Assembly (NCBI GenBank): GCA_032191485.1
Contig: JAVDOI010000010.1
Location: 23,208,321-23,272,320, forward strand
DNA length: 64,000 nucleotides
Source: Leptoclinus maculatus
Taxonomy: Eukaryota > Chordata > Actinopteri > Perciformes > Stichaeidae
Direction: 5' to 3'
Below the pieces are notes generated by a model that saw only the letters and a program-made list of their open reading frames with translations, did not search any database and was not told where the DNA came from. Below are positions 1 to 13,229 of this stretch, in pieces; within the stretch, counting starts at the first letter, position 1, and each line of letters begins with the position of its first letter. The position numbers and the translations under genes were made by a program.

Positions 1-99
1 AGGAGACTCCTGCAATAGAGTTTCCATTTGACTATTTATTTGAATTTGAACACCTGACTGGAAACAGTTTCATAATATTGAGCGGCGTCCCTGACATGT

Positions 100-205
100 C
101 CAAAATGTACGCTATGGGGAACCTAGAGTGTCATAGTGTGAAGCGTAGGAGACACTGACCATGCGTCAGTGTTTGACGAGTTGGGAGTGAGAAAGTGTTG
201 AAGTT
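100..205 (-). repeat. Interspersed repeat fragment, related to 53630-53715
   Basis: The segment with the words GAGTGTCATAG, CACTGACCA and GAGTTGGGAGTGAGAA reappears, reverse-complemented, at 53630-53715. Looser copies lie at 3010-3090 and 54015-54110. This is a dispersed teleost repeat of unknown class with no coding content. Confidence 0.55.
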
Positions 206-256
206 CATAATCCTGGAATCGCCACATTTTGAGACATTCTTTGTTTCAAGCAGAAC

Positions 257-258
<2 letters not shown>

Positions 259-327
<69 letters not shown>
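259..327. repeat. (GT)n microsatellite
   Basis: Uninterrupted GT dinucleotide run of about 34 units. The short open frames across it (poly Cys-Val or Thr-His) are repeat artefacts. Confidence 0.98.
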
Positions 328-456
328 AGACAGGACACATCATCTGTCAGGAGCCCATCAGGCCTGTACAGAACACACACACTCACACACAACCCTCCAG
401 CACCTCTCAGAATTTCTCGACAGTATGAAAATTTGAAAGATGTATGTAAGTATGAA

Positions 457-460
<4 letters not shown>

Positions 461-511
<51 letters not shown>
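461..511. repeat. (GT)n microsatellite
   Basis: Second pure GT run of about 25 units, 130 bases after the first. A CT-rich stretch follows it. Confidence 0.98.
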
Positions 512-513
<2 letters not shown>

Positions 514-1230
514 TCCTGCCCTCTCTCTTCCCTCCGTCCCTCCACTCTCTCTGTCTCTGTCAGTTTGACTTCGTCCTCACTGAAAGACTCCTGTACTGTT
601 TTGTGAGCAGAGATCATATTTTTTTATAAACTCAAAGGGAGCTTTTCTGCCTCCGCTGGAAGGAGTCCAGAACCTTTTCAACACAGCAGAGGCAACAAAA
701 GGCCTCCATAACACCCGCTTTTCATTCAGGTTGGCAAAACGACACAGCGGAACGCAAAGAAAAGGAAATTTAAAAAAGGAGGGGAGGAAAAAAATCAATT
801 CAGTCGGTGTCAGAAGTCACGCTTCACGAGGCCTGGTGTGTGAATGCTGTAACTGCACGCAGTCCGAGGCATGACAGACCGTTGTGCCGTACGCTGTGCT
901 TGGTTGACCGGTTGTAGTTGTTGGCCATGTGTTGGTGTCTTGCTGGCTGACTGGCCCTGGCTAATTGCTGGTCTGCATAATCTGTGTGGGCACTGAGCCA
1001 TTCACCTTGGCATCTACAGATGACTGGACCTCTCCGGACACAGTGTAGGCCTGCTGCAGTGCCACAGGAGGAGCGCCAACGAAGTATGGAGGGGAAATGG
1101 TTTACCACTCTCTTTATGAAGTCTTCACAAGCAGTATTTAAAACCTTCAGTAATCCTTAATAAATATTTACTAATACGTACGGTAACAAGCATGAATAAC
1201 TGATCAAGTTGTCCCCCACCATACATGGGC
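512..1230. other. Non-coding stretch, no gene seen
   Basis: It holds a pyrimidine-rich segment after the GT run, then ordinary mixed sequence. The short open frames on both strands have no recognisable domain, splice structure or codon pattern. Confidence 0.5.
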
Positions 1231-1244
1231 GGAGTATGAGACGA

Positions 1245-1290
1245 TGGGCCCCTGGGCCCCTGGGCCCCTGGGCCCCTGGGCCCCTGGGCA
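1245..1290. repeat. 9-bp GGGCCCCTG minisatellite
   Basis: About five perfect head-to-tail copies of GGGCCCCTG. It lies at the head of a longer repeat-derived segment that leads into the degenerate TTTGTAGTC array. Confidence 0.9.
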
Positions 1291-1365
1291 CAGACATGCA
1301 AAAGGCCCCACCACCTCTCTTACAGGAGCAACACAGACCTTTTGATGCTTTTGTCTTTGAGATTC

Positions 1366-1965
1366 TCTTTTTAGTCATTTTGTATCTCTTCTTAGTGACT
1401 CTGTCTCTTTGTCGTCGTTGTGCATGTTTGAAGTCATCTTGTGTCTCCTTGTAGTTGTTTTGTTTCTCATTTGGTCTTTTTGAGTCTCGTAGTCCTTTTT
1501 TGTCTCTTTGCAGTTAATCTGTGTCTCTTGTAGACGCTATGCATCTTTGAAGTCATTTTGAGTCTCCCTGTAGTCCTTTTGATACTCTTTGTGGTTGTTT
1601 TGACCCTTTTGCAGTTATTTTATATTTCGTCGTTATGCAACTTTGTAGTCACTTTGTGTCTTTTTTGTAGTTGTTTTAGGTGTTGTGGGGTCTTTTTGAG
1701 TCTCTTTGTATTCATTTTGTTATCCTTTGTAGTTATTTTGCCCCTTTTGTAGGTACTTTGCATCTCTTTGCAGTTGTTTTGCATCTCCTTGTAGTCGTTT
1801 TATGTTTCTTTGTGGTGATTTTTGATCTCTTTAAAGTTGCTTCGTGTCTCTTTGTAGTAGTTTTATGTTTCTTTGTGGTGATTTTTGATCTCTTTAAAGT
1901 TGCTTTGTGTCTCTTTGTAGTCGTTTTATGTTTCTTTGTGGTGATTTTAAGTCTTCCTGCTTCGT
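1366..1965. repeat. Degenerate GTCTCTTTGTAGTCGTTTTG minisatellite
   Basis: About 600 bases of imperfect tandem units built on words such as GTCTCTTTG, TAGTYRTTTTG and TGTTTCTTTGTGG. Units vary between roughly 25 and 30 bases. The near-identical stretches at 1797-1860 and 1860-1925 show a recent local duplication about 63 bases long. Hydrophobic Leu/Phe/Val frames here are products of the T-rich repeat. Confidence 0.8.
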
Positions 1966-1991
1966 ACGGGTCTCTTCAAGTGACATTCTGA

Positions 1992-3985
1992 AGGTGAAGG
2001 CCTGTGCTCGGTATGGCCGTTCAGTGATCCATCCATATATACATGATTTATCTTTTTAGCTCTTTAACTGATGTGGGACTACAACTGAAGACTTGGATTA
2101 CTGTTAGAAACCTTTACTAATGACTTACTAGCATTTTGACTCCATTATCATACATTAGATACAATAATCAATAGCCAAAGGGATGTTTTTTTAACACCTG
2201 ACACAAAGTTGCTCTCATTTATGGCTAATGACTGATTTATAAGGTATGATTTGTTTTAACATTAAGGCCATGAACTGCAATTTGTAAAGAATGAATGACC
2301 CTCTGACCTACTACCTGATGCCCCGTATTCTTGTTTATGATCGTCAATGTGGTGTCCAACTATGCCATTTGATTAACCAATATATCATGTCTAGGGCCAC
2401 CTCACAGACCTCACATAGGTGAGCTCTGACTTCCCTAAGCCACAGTGATCTGCCAACCTGTGACACTTGCACTCATCTAACAATAAAGCAAGTCATCTCT
2501 GAATGTGTGTGTATGTTCTATGGATATCTCAAGAACCATTCTTCTGATCCACTTCACCATTGTTGAGTGTATTGCTGGTGACCCATAGACATGCAGTGTC
2601 AATGCAGGCTCATTGACTACAGTTCACCTTTGCTGCTGGATGAACTAATGTTACAACCAAACTCCAAACCCAACGGTTGATGAGCACTTCCGTTGGGCCA
2701 AACAATGTCCCATCTTCTGTTTTGGCTTTGGGGATTTAACTCAATAGAAAAAGGGAGGAGGTTTAGGTGGATGCGAGGGAATGTTCATTATATATGGCTA
2801 CAATAAAATAAAGATAACTTTGGCTTAAAAAAGAGAACACAAAGTCAGTCTGTCATTCATGGTCTATGGAGCAGCTCCAGACTTACTTCTCTGAGAGAGA
2901 GCAGCTTATGCTCACAAATATTGACCGAACTCTCCAAGGCCGTGGAAATAACATAAAATAATTCTTCATGTAGGTTTGGTTTTTCTCTAACTAAGTTACG
3001 TAACAAGCACACCGTCATAGTTTGCCTTGTAGTTTGAAGCGTAGGGCTGCTGACCAAGCGTCGGCATTTGACAAGTGAGAATGTGTTTTTCTAATCCCAG
3101 CTCATCGCTGACGTTTACAGTTCCAGACGTTCCAGACATCCACTTTGAACATAGGGTCAATTTGAGAATATGAGGCTCTGTTGTAACAAATGATGTGGAA
3201 GTGTATGTTTAGTGAATAAGCTTTTACGACTCCTCCGAGTCCGCCTCAGGCCCAGGCCTTTTTCAGCTGGCTCGCTGCAGAGCTTTCTGTGCTCTGTGTC
3301 GTGATGAATAGGGACCACAGTGTCTCGAACTGGCCACCACTAGCCTGCCAATCAATTTGTTTAACTCCCCAGGCGAGGGCAGTGATTGGTGGACCCTGCA
3401 CACACACTCCCTTCCTGCCAACAAAGCAGCCCATATGCCCTCCCAGCAGGGGCCGGCCCTGATACGGGGGCCCACGCATTTAGGGAGCCAGTTATAGGAA
3501 TTTGGAGCTAATGGGATGAAAGGACTACCATCAGTGAATTGAAGCACAGAGCAAATCAAGTGGAATGCACATTCATGGTGTCACTCATCACCCGGCCTGT
3601 ACCTCCATTCTGCACTCCCCACAGCCACACTGCACCGCTGACAGGGACTAAACACTCTTAGTAGCATAACAACTTGAATTAAACACGTCTAATGAGAAGA
3701 TCATTGTGGAGCGGTGGACAAAACCAGTTAGAAGGATTTAAAAATATATTTGTCTTTGTTTTATTATTAATTTGATAGATTGTGTTTTAAGGTAGAACAT
3801 GAGTTTGTATGCAGACATTTTACAGAAGTACTACACAAATATTACAGTGATGTACTGTGCAGTATGCATACCACAAACAAAATAAATGCCCAAGTGAGAT
3901 ACATGGGCATTTACCATGTACTGTGTATAAGAAGTGAATGCAGTCACCATGCATCACCCATTGGTTTGTGGACTGATGTTTGGAA
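1992..3985. other. Non-coding stretch with repeat fragments
   Basis: No gene is supported. At 3010-3090 there is a diverged copy of the dispersed repeat seen at 100-205. The rest is AT-rich sequence without long frames, splice-compatible exons or structured RNA that I can recognise. Confidence 0.45.
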
Positions 3986-4515
3986 GCTTTGACTTTGGAT
4001 TTTTGGCCGTCACCATCTTGTTTGGTTACAAGCAGAAGTGACGCGAGAAGCTGGAGTTCAATCGAATGCTGAATAATACTTTTTTAAGCGACCAAAATGT
4101 TACAATTAACTTTCATGAAGTGAAAACACACTGTGAAAGAGTTAAAGTTGTAAGAAGAAAACACAGACAACTCCCAGACCAGACAACGCCGTGGTAGTAA
4201 CCTGTCAATCACTGTGTAGCCCCGCCCTAAAGCATCCCCTGCTTTATGGTCTGTTTGACTCTAAATGGACCATAATTTACTAAATGAACATCATGCTGTA
4301 TTGAAGAAGACTTGAAACTAGAGATTGAGACCATAAACTCATGTTTACAATGTTTACTGAGGTAATAAATCAAGAGAGAAGTAGAGTCATTTTCTCATAG
4401 ACTTCTATAGAACCAGAGGAGTCGCCCCCTGGTGGTCACTAGAGAGAATGCAGGTTAAAGGCACTTCAGAATTGGCTTCACTTTTAAGACTTGGAGGTTG
4501 CCGCCTGGTATTTTC
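3986..4515 (+). repeat. Dispersed ~0.5-kb repeat, copy 1 of 3
   Basis: Shared with 22925-23415 (+) and 62133-62630 (-). Diagnostic words include CTTTCATGAAGTGAAAACAC, TATGGTCTGTTTGACTC and CGCCCCCTGGTGGTCAC. The ends carry related words (GAAGCCT.. and ..GGCTTCA), which suggests a short-TIR non-autonomous DNA transposon, but I cannot fix the termini or a target duplication. Confidence 0.8.
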
Positions 4516-4818
4516 CAGGCAGAGAGCGTCTAACATAAGGCACCATTGAGTTGCATGATGGGAAGTGTAGTTTGACTCATACTAGAAACTAAAGTTAGGA
4601 TACCTCTGCTGTATTCATTTTGACAATTATTTTTAACCTTTCTCTTGCGAGTGATCTAACTTTACTAAAGTACTCTCTTAAATCTCTGGAGGACTCCTTT
4701 CATTTCAAATAATGGACCTTGAGTACTTCAAGCAAAAGTTGTGGGTGAAATTGTGTTTTATCAACCCTGTCTTCTAGAAATTACATTTACATAGTAAGTT
4801 GTTTCCCCAATTATTTTG

Positions 4819-4838
4819 GATGGATGGATGGATGGATT
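4819..4838. repeat. (GGAT)n microsatellite
   Basis: Five GGAT units. Confidence 0.9.
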
Positions 4839-5022
4839 ATTAACAGAGGCAACCTAGATGAAGTGCTAGCTTCGGAGTCTCAGCATGGCTGATAAATACA
4901 GGTTAAATACATGTTTGAAAAAGGCCGGACTGAGACTCCAGAGACTGGGGTTCACATCCAGACTGTGTGGTCAGGGTCAGGCAAACACACTTTGGTTAAT
5001 GTTGGAGAAAGATTGTGGTTTT

Positions 5023-5202
5023 TGTAGTATCTTGGATACTTCCGGTTCAGGTAACCGTCATGTTGTGATGATGTCAGCAATGTCCGCCAGAGTGTGAAAC
5101 ACGATAAGAATAAAGATGGACGCCCACCGCACCCTATGACAAAACTGGTATCATTACTTTTACTTAGACACTTAAATGTCAGTAGAAACACAGAATACTA
5201 CA
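5023..5202 (+). repeat. 5' LTR of Gypsy element
   Basis: It begins TGTAGTAT and ends ATACTACA, a perfect 8-bp inverted terminal repeat with TG..CA ends, and follows the GTTTT duplication. At 180 bp it is short for the class. An AATAAA signal lies near 5109. Its last bases (from about 5172) match 10005-10035. Confidence 0.85.
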
Positions 5203-5220
5203 CGGTGTCAGAATAACTTG
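5203..5220 (+). other. Primer-binding site
   Basis: The bases directly after the LTR (CGGTGTCAGAATAAC) resemble the GGTGTCAGAA primer-binding motif common in Gypsy elements. I did not identify the matching tRNA. Confidence 0.5.
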
Positions 5221-5263
5221 GTTCTCACTTCGACCTGACGACAGAAGATGGAGAACGCCACGG

Positions 5264-5608
5264 ATGGATTGGGATTCATCTAACCTGCCCGACGCATGGA
5301 GAAAGTTTGGCCAGCATGTGGAGCTAATGTTCTCCGGCCCGCTAAACGCTAAAGAGGAGGAAGAAAAGTGCAGCTATCTACTCCTGTGGATCGGTGAAAA
5401 AGGCAGAGATGTATATAATACATGGACCCTCACAGCAGATGAGAGAAAGGTACTCCAAACGTACTATGTGAAGTTTGAAGCATATGTAACACCTAAAGCT
5501 ACCCCAATTTTCACGCGATATAAATTTCACGAAAAGATACAAAGAGATTGTGAAAATTTCGACCAGTTTGTGACTGAGCTAAAGCTGCTAGTAACAGTGA
5601 TGAGATGA
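5264..5608 (+). pseudogene. gag N-terminal fragment (Gypsy)
   Basis: A 114-codon frame with a gag-like composition (acidic helix, a LLLWIGEKGRDVYNTW segment, DQFVTELKLL). The usual continuation is found in another frame from 5605, so a small indel near 5590-5604 breaks gag. The true start may lie slightly upstream, at the ATG at 5249, in another frame. Confidence 0.75.
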
Positions 5609-6471
5609 TTAGAGACCGGGTCATTTTCGGTACAAACTCTCCAATAGTCCGTGAAAAACTACTCAATCACGGTCTGGGTTTAACGCTCGAGAAAGCGATT
5701 GACATTGCACGCTCACACGAGCTATCACAACAGCAGCTAAAGACGATGGATTGCCCCGCTGCTAATACAGCTAGCCAGTCTGTCCATGCAGTTGGCAGAA
5801 GGCCGTTCAGTTCCGAACAAAGATATCACGGACGCAAAATAACTGGCGGGAACGATAGCAGCAGTGCCACACGCAGCAAGGAGTGTAGAGCATGCGGAAG
5901 AGAACATGGTCGCACGGAGGAATGCCCCGCAAAAGGACGTCAGTGTAACAAATGCAAAAAGCCTAACCACTTTGCTAATATGTGTAGGACAACAACACAA
6001 TATCAGCCATCAAAATACAAGCCCAAGAAAGTCCATGCTGTTTCAGAAAGCACGGAACAGGCACCAGTGGATCTGTACATTGACACTATTATAAAAAAGC
6101 ATGAAAATACAACAAGGGAACAGGCATTCGCAGAGGTGGAAATAGGAAAAGCAAGGCACAAGCTAAAGCTCAAGATAGATACAGGTGCCCAGGCTAATGG
6201 GATACCAGTGAACATATTTGACAAAATATTAGGGAGTATTGCATTAGGTCCGTCAGACAGCAACATCTCAGGATATGGTGGACAGAGACTTGAAGTAAAA
6301 GGAGCTTGCAAGTTAGCATGCAGATATAGGCAGAAAACAGCCATGCTAGATTTTGACAGTGTATGCAGAAAATGCTCCCCCTGTTTTGGGCCTACGTGCA
6401 TGTTTAGACCTAAACTTGGTCAAACACAAACAGCCCAAAACACACACCAGCATCACAGAAGAGTTTGCTGA
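5605..6471 (+). pseudogene. gag nucleocapsid and protease fragment (Gypsy)
   Basis: It continues gag (IARSHEL segment) and then carries two zinc knuckles: one C-x2-C-x3-H-x5-C variant from 5884 and one canonical C-x2-C-x4-H-x4-C at 5944-5985. A retropepsin active-site motif DTGAQA starts near 6178. The frame is lost near 6350, and the reverse transcriptase continues in an overlapping frame. Nucleocapsid would package RNA and protease would mature the polyprotein; neither can be made intact here. Confidence 0.88.
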
Positions 6472-7153
6472 CGTATTTAAAGGCATTGGACTATTCCCTG
6501 GAGAATGCACCTTTCACCTTAAACCCTCAGCAACACCGGTGGTGTGCCCACCTCGCCGCATCCCATATGCCCTGCGCAACCGACTCAAAGATGAGCTTGA
6601 TGAAATGGAAAAAATGGATATAATCCAAAAGGTCACAGAGCCGACTGAGTGGGTGAATGCACTAGTGGCAGTGGAAAAGCCTAAAACAGGAAAGCTTAGG
6701 GTGTGTTTAGATCCCCGCCCCCTAAACAAAGCTATCCAGAGACCCCACTATCCACTTCCCACTCTAGATGATGTCACACCAAGACTAGCCGGAGCACAGT
6801 ACTTCAGTGTACTGGATGCTAGATCTGGATACTGGACGATAAAACTCAGCCATGAATCATCCATGCTGACCACGTTCAACACCATCTACGGCAGATATCG
6901 GTTCAAAAGGCTCCCTTTCGGAATCATTTCTGCACAGGATGAGTTTCAGAGGAGAGTTGATGAGGCCTACGAGGGGCTTCAGGGTGTCGCAGCCATCGTA
7001 GATGACATTTTGGTGTATGGCCGCACCAAAGAGGAGCACGATGCCAACCTGCGCGCCATGCTGGAGAGAACCAGAGAGAGAGGAATAAAGATAAACAAAG
7101 ACAAGAGCATCATCTGCGTCTCTGACACAAGAAGGCATCAAGCCCGACCCTAA
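6353..7153 (+). pseudogene. Reverse transcriptase fragment (Gypsy)
   Basis: Clear Ty3/Gypsy reverse transcriptase. It has the LRVCLDPRPLNKAI block, FSVLDARSGYW with the first catalytic Asp, the RLPFGI block, and a VDD catalytic pair (IVDDILVYG; Asp codons 7001-7006) in place of the commoner YxDD. The frame breaks near 7130 inside the connection region. The next frame, from 7176, picks up the rest. Confidence 0.95.
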
Positions 7154-7175
7154 CAAGGTCAAGGCAATTAAAGAA

Positions 7176-7820
7176 ATGTCTCCCCCACGCAGCAAAGCAG
7201 AGCTGGAGACCATACTGGGCAACGTCACCTACCTCTCCAAGTTTGCACCAAGACTTTCAGAGACAATTACGCCGCTCAGACAACTGCTGAAAGAGAACAG
7301 TGAATTCACGTGGGACTCAAATCAAGACGTTGCATTCCAGCAAATGAAAGACCTGCTAACACAGGAGCCCGGCCCAGTGCTCACATACTTCGACCACACC
7401 AAAGATGTGAAACTACAAGTTGATGCATCAAAATGCGGCTTAGGAGCAGTCTTGCTCCAGGGAGACAAACCAGTCGCATACGCATCCAAGACACTAAATG
7501 AGACTGAAGAAAATTACGCTCAAAACGAAAAGGAGCTGTACGCAGTGCTCTTTGGATGCAGACGCTTTCATCAATATCTGTACGGACGACAGGTGATCGT
7601 CGAGTCAGACCACAAACCGCTGGAGTCAATCATGCGGAAACCCTTGGCAGCCGCACCGCCACGCCTACAACGCATTATACTGCAACTACAAAGGTACGAC
7701 ATTAACATTACACACAAGCCTGGAAAACAAATCCCGGTCTATCAGGACACTCAATCCAGAAAGTGTCCTGATAGCTCTTTGAGTGAAGCCATGGATTTAC
7801 AAATCCACACGGATTTGTAA
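7176..7820 (+). pseudogene. RT connection and RNase H fragment (Gypsy)
   Basis: It starts in the RT thumb/connection region (FAPRLSETITPLRQLLK) and continues into RNase H, with VDASKCGLGAVLLQ (first catalytic Asp), the YAQNEKELYAVLFG segment with the catalytic Glu, and VESDHKPLE. It ends at a stop at 7818-7820. The linker to integrase (7821-7973) is out of frame and contains stops. Confidence 0.92.
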
Positions 7821-7973
7821 ATCAGCAGTGCACCGGTGAGTGATCGCAAAATGGCTTGAGACAAGTTATCCAAGCAGGATGGCCTGAGTCGAACAAAAGG
7901 TGTCCGCCTGCTGTCGCTGAGTATTGGAATCATCGGGACGAGATATCAGAGACAAACGGGATCCTGCTCAAAG

Positions 7974-8878
7974 GTGAAGAAATCATTGTGCCTCAGAGCT
8001 GAAATGCTTTCACGCATACACACTGGACACTTAGGGATGGAAAAGTGTAAGCAGCGAGCAAGAGACGTACTGTTCTGGCCCGGAATGTGCAAACAGATAG
8101 AGGCACTAGTAGGATCTTGCAGCATCTGCCTGGAGCGACGCAGCTCCAATACAAAAGAACCGATGCTCTCGCATCCTATCCCGGAACGACCTTGGCAAAC
8201 AGGTGCCACAGACTTGTTCACCTGGCACAGTGCTGACTATATAGTTGTCGTTGACTATTATAGCAGGTACTTTGAGGTAGAAAAAATCACCAACCTCACA
8301 TCCACAACTGTCATTCAAAAGCTGAAATCCATGTTCGCCAGATTTGGAATACCCCAGACAGTAATCAGTGACAATGGACCATGTTACAGTTCACAAGAGT
8401 TCAGAGGTTTTGCTCACGCATGGGACTTTGAGCATATCACAAGCAGCCCGCTGAACCCACAGAGTAACGGTTTGGCTGAAAAGACTGTTCAGACTGTCAA
8501 AGCCCTCATGGACAAAGCACATGCACAGCGGATAGACCCGCACCTCAGTTTACTGGAATACAGGAACACACCAGTTGATGGACTGAAGTCGCCAGCGCAG
8601 CTGCTAATGAGCAGGCGTCTGCGCTCAATCCTACCAATCACGGAAAAACAACTGCAACCTGAACTTGTCTGTCGCAGCACAGTTCACAGCAGAAGGCAAC
8701 TGTGCCAACAGAGACAAAAACAATACTACGACAGGAATGCTAGGACACTACCGGCACTACCAGAAGTGGTCCGTATGGTCCATTTCCAGCTTCCCACGGG
8801 GACATGGGAACCCACAACAGTCGTCGAGCCAGCAGGTACCCAGAGGTCCTACAACATTCGCACTGATGGAGGTCACAT
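7974..8878 (+). pseudogene. Integrase fragment (Gypsy)
   Basis: The N-terminal zinc-binding domain has H..H..C..C (HTGHLGMEKC, then SCSIC). The rve core follows with its first Asp in ATDLF, the second in ISDNGPC and the Glu in GLAEKT, the D,D-35-E layout. The reading frame runs into the hAT insertion at 8879, and the open frame beyond that to 8930 is transposon sequence. The C-terminal end of integrase is missing because of the deletion at the 3' end of the element. Confidence 0.93.
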
Positions 8879-9223
8879 CAGTGGCGGCTGGTGGAACATT
8901 TTCTTGGTAGGGCTGTGCCACATCCAATGAATTTCAGCAAACATCCCAGAATGATTTAATGCAAACAAATTAAGGTATCAAACGCGCATTACTACTTTGC
9001 AGTTAAATATTTAACATTTATTCCAACACGAAAAAAAGCAGTAAATAACACTTTGATAAACACGTCATCTTATTTTAGTCACCCTCACAGGGAATTCAGT
9101 ATAATATAATATATATATCATATAATAATATTCTGTATATAATAATAATATATATATATCATATAATATTCTGTATAATATAATAATATATATATCATAT
9201 AATAATATTCACTATAATATAAA

Positions 9224-9256
<33 letters not shown>

Positions 9257-9987
9257 ATTATTTATATATAACTATATATCCATTTCTCAGACAGGTGCTT
9301 CATGTCCCTCACTCCCTAACTGTCCATGCTGGTTCTGTCCCCGTTGTTTTAAAAAGCTAAATAAGTTATTAGGATGACGTCATCCAGCGAGTCAAACCTG
9401 TCTGGTGTACAGCTACTAGAGAAGCTTCATGTACTGCTTCTCTTTCCTGCTAGTCTGCTGTCTGATTGTGAGGTCAGGCTGATCTGGGATCAGCTCTTTC
9501 AGTAGTTTCTCCTCTCAGTTCTCCTCTCAAACGGGTCTTGGAGGAGCAGTGCTCTCCTGTAGAGACTAGTCCCGACGAGAACGCGCAGCTTGGGGCAGAA
9601 TTAAATCTGCACCAAGCTGAATCTATTTGAGGATGCTGATTGGCTAAATTGTATGTCACTCATTTATATCTGTAGTCAGCATTAAAGCATCATTGGCTAA
9701 ACTGCTTCATAGACCCGCCTCTTTGGGGCAGATTTTCCAGCGCCCCAGCAGCTGAGATGTGCACAGACAGAGAGGACCTGCAGACAGGCAGAGAGGACGA
9801 GCAGGAAAAGCATATATTTACCACAGATATCATATTTTACACATATTACTGGGTGATTCCATGTTTCAAAAACACAAATATTGTCAATTTGTATAGTTTA
9901 TTATTATTATTATTTATTTTATTTTGTATTATTTGTAGCTCAAGGGGGGGCGGCGCCCTAGCGCCCTCTATGGACCAGCCGCCACTG
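8879..9987. mobile_element. Non-autonomous hAT element inserted in Gypsy
   Basis: Terminal inverted repeats CAGTGGCGGCTGG (8879) and CCAGCCGCCACTG (ending 9987) are flanked by a perfect 8-bp target duplication GGTCACAT (8871-8878 and 9988-9995). CAGTG-type ends plus an 8-bp duplication are diagnostic of hAT. The 1109-bp interior has AT-rich TATATA/CACACA runs at 9095-9260 and no transposase frame, so it is a non-autonomous copy. A fragment of the same family lies at 51663-51780. Confidence 0.95.
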
Positions 9988-9997
9988 GGTCACATGC

Positions 9998-10035
9998 TCA
10001 TTACTTAAATGTCAGTAGAAACACAGAATACTACA
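9998..10035 (+). repeat. Truncated 3' LTR of Gypsy element
   Basis: The last 38 bases match the end of the 5' LTR, apart from a 14-base deletion bridged by ACTT microhomology. The GTTTT target duplication follows at 10036-10040. Confidence 0.85.
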
Positions 10036-10133
10036 GTTTTGTTAAATGTCAATAATCATGTTTGTATTAAACCAGACCACGGTTTTCCTCTAACCTAAAC
10101 CAAGCACTGCGAGTGACTAAACATGCTGTCTTA

Positions 10134-10832
10134 TGGTGCGTTCACACCAAACGCGCAAATTATTTGCGCGAGTAGATTACATACAAAGTCTATGCACAGA
10201 CGCGATGAGACGTGTGTGTAAACCAGATGGTACAAACAATGAAAAAGACGCTGCCGTATTTACGTCTAGATGATGTTATGTTGAGTGTTGATGGAGCTGC
10301 TACCATGTTAGCATAGCCTAGCACCGATCCATCCGAGCTCCATTGAGAAAACAAGTATTTTAAAAGTTATTTGCTTGTCGTCTTGCAGAGAGAACTAACA
10401 AAACATGAATTCAGACAAATCGGCATCATTAGGTAGTTATTTCGGAGTCCCTTTTTGTCGGTTTATTGCAGTTAAATCACAGCCAAATCAGTCTATTTTG
10501 GGCTCATACAGCCGTAGTAAACAGCGACGTGTGGCTCGCTAGACACAGTGAATACATCTCGATCAAATACACGGAGCTGCTCCGGATGATGTTATGAACC
10601 AGACATGACAGCGTTTAGTTTCCCGTGATATCTGGGACTTCCACAACACGTACTAAGCAGAAATACAAGTTATTTTTTCCATGGTTGATGGCGGACAGTT
10701 GAACGGCTTTCAGGGCGATAAGCCACGCCCCCTCTCCAGCGCGTCCAGCGTGATTCACGCGAATGAACACAAATGGTCCCTGGCGAGACCGGCGGCGCTA
10801 ATGACGTGATTAACGTTTGGAACACAGCATTA
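10134..10832. mobile_element. MITE-like element with GCGTTCACACCAAACGCG end
   Basis: The left end GTGCGTTCACACCAAACGCG is a recurrent teleost transposon terminus. The right end, read in reverse (ATGCTGTGTTCCAAACG), is a diverged inverted copy. The interior contains no coding frame. Superfamily not determined; the target duplication is not clear. Confidence 0.5.
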
Positions 10833-12397
<1,565 letters not shown>

Positions 12398-13229
12398 TGA
12401 GACTGGAAGTTGTTGGGTTTTTTTCAGAGGATGTACACTAAGCAAAAGTCACTTACATCATTATGAAGGAAAAGTTCATCTCACTTATGTTTGTTAAGTA
12501 ATTTAGAATGAATTAATAGATAGAATAATTTAGAAGAAAATAAAATAATTAATTGTCATCTAGTAAAAATAAATAATTAATGTAATTATCAATTAATTGC
12601 AGATTTGTATTTATTCATCAATTAATGTGTCAATTGTTTAATCTATCAAATGTAGAAATAATAATAATGAATACAACAGAATTCCTTCTTTGGTAAAACT
12701 AACAAATTGCAGTGATTCAAAATAGCAGCTAATAGTCATTCTAGAGAAGTTTTAACCAGCAGGTGTTTGTCATGTTTGCTTGATACATGAAAGTTTAATT
12801 AGTTTAAAAAGTTCATTTTGTGTTGACCTGTCGATCAGCGGGTCCCAGTCCTGTGTTTTAGATTGGGCAAGTCGGCTCAGCTTTTTCTTCCATTTGAATA
12901 ATGAATTGTAACTTTTCACACAAAGCCTTCAGACTTTCACCAGAGTCATTCTACAAAAGTGTCCCCCAACAATGACTTTGTCATAATCATGCATCCCACT
13001 GATGCAGCAGCATCGTGCATGTCCTGCCCTTTGAGCGCCCTCTGCTGGCAGCATTGGATTGAAGCATCCCTCTGTGAAAGCTCCCTGAACAGAGATCAGG
13101 TCAGACCATTCGAAAAGCCCACATGTTAAAAGCGTATTGTTACATGAAATTGACAACATTTTAATATTTAGCAATTTAGATTGTTCTTGATTTTTCTTTT
13201 CTCTGTAGTGGCCTGGAGCACTGACAGTT

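Larger units (their letters stand above)
5023..10035 (+). mobile_element. Ty3/Gypsy LTR retrotransposon, decayed, with nested hAT
   Basis: The element runs from the 5' LTR at 5023 to a remnant 3' LTR ending at 10035, flanked by the 5-bp duplication GTTTT (5018-5022 and 10036-10040). Domain order is gag, zinc knuckles, protease, reverse transcriptase, RNase H, integrase, which is the Ty3/Gypsy order. The coding part is split into at least five frames by indels near 5595, 6350, 7130 and 7820-7970, so it cannot act on its own. A 1109-bp hAT element (8879-9987) sits within it. Without that insert the element is about 3.9 kb. Only the last 38 bases of the 3' LTR remain, so a deletion has removed the end of integrase, the polypurine tract and most of that LTR. 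Confidence 0.93.

Noticed and set aside
229..617. Cys-Val and Thr-His rich frames over GT/CA runs (also 12263-12497, 23866-24248, 52076-52455)
   Set aside because: Dinucleotide repeats give open frames in several phases. No protein evidence.
1558..1991. Hydrophobic Leu/Phe/Val frames resembling membrane proteins
   Set aside because: They arise from the T-rich degenerate TTTGTAGTC minisatellite, and repeats of the frame mirror the DNA period.
8879..8930. Extension of the integrase frame past 8878
   Set aside because: These bases belong to the inserted hAT element, as shown by its terminal repeat and target duplication.
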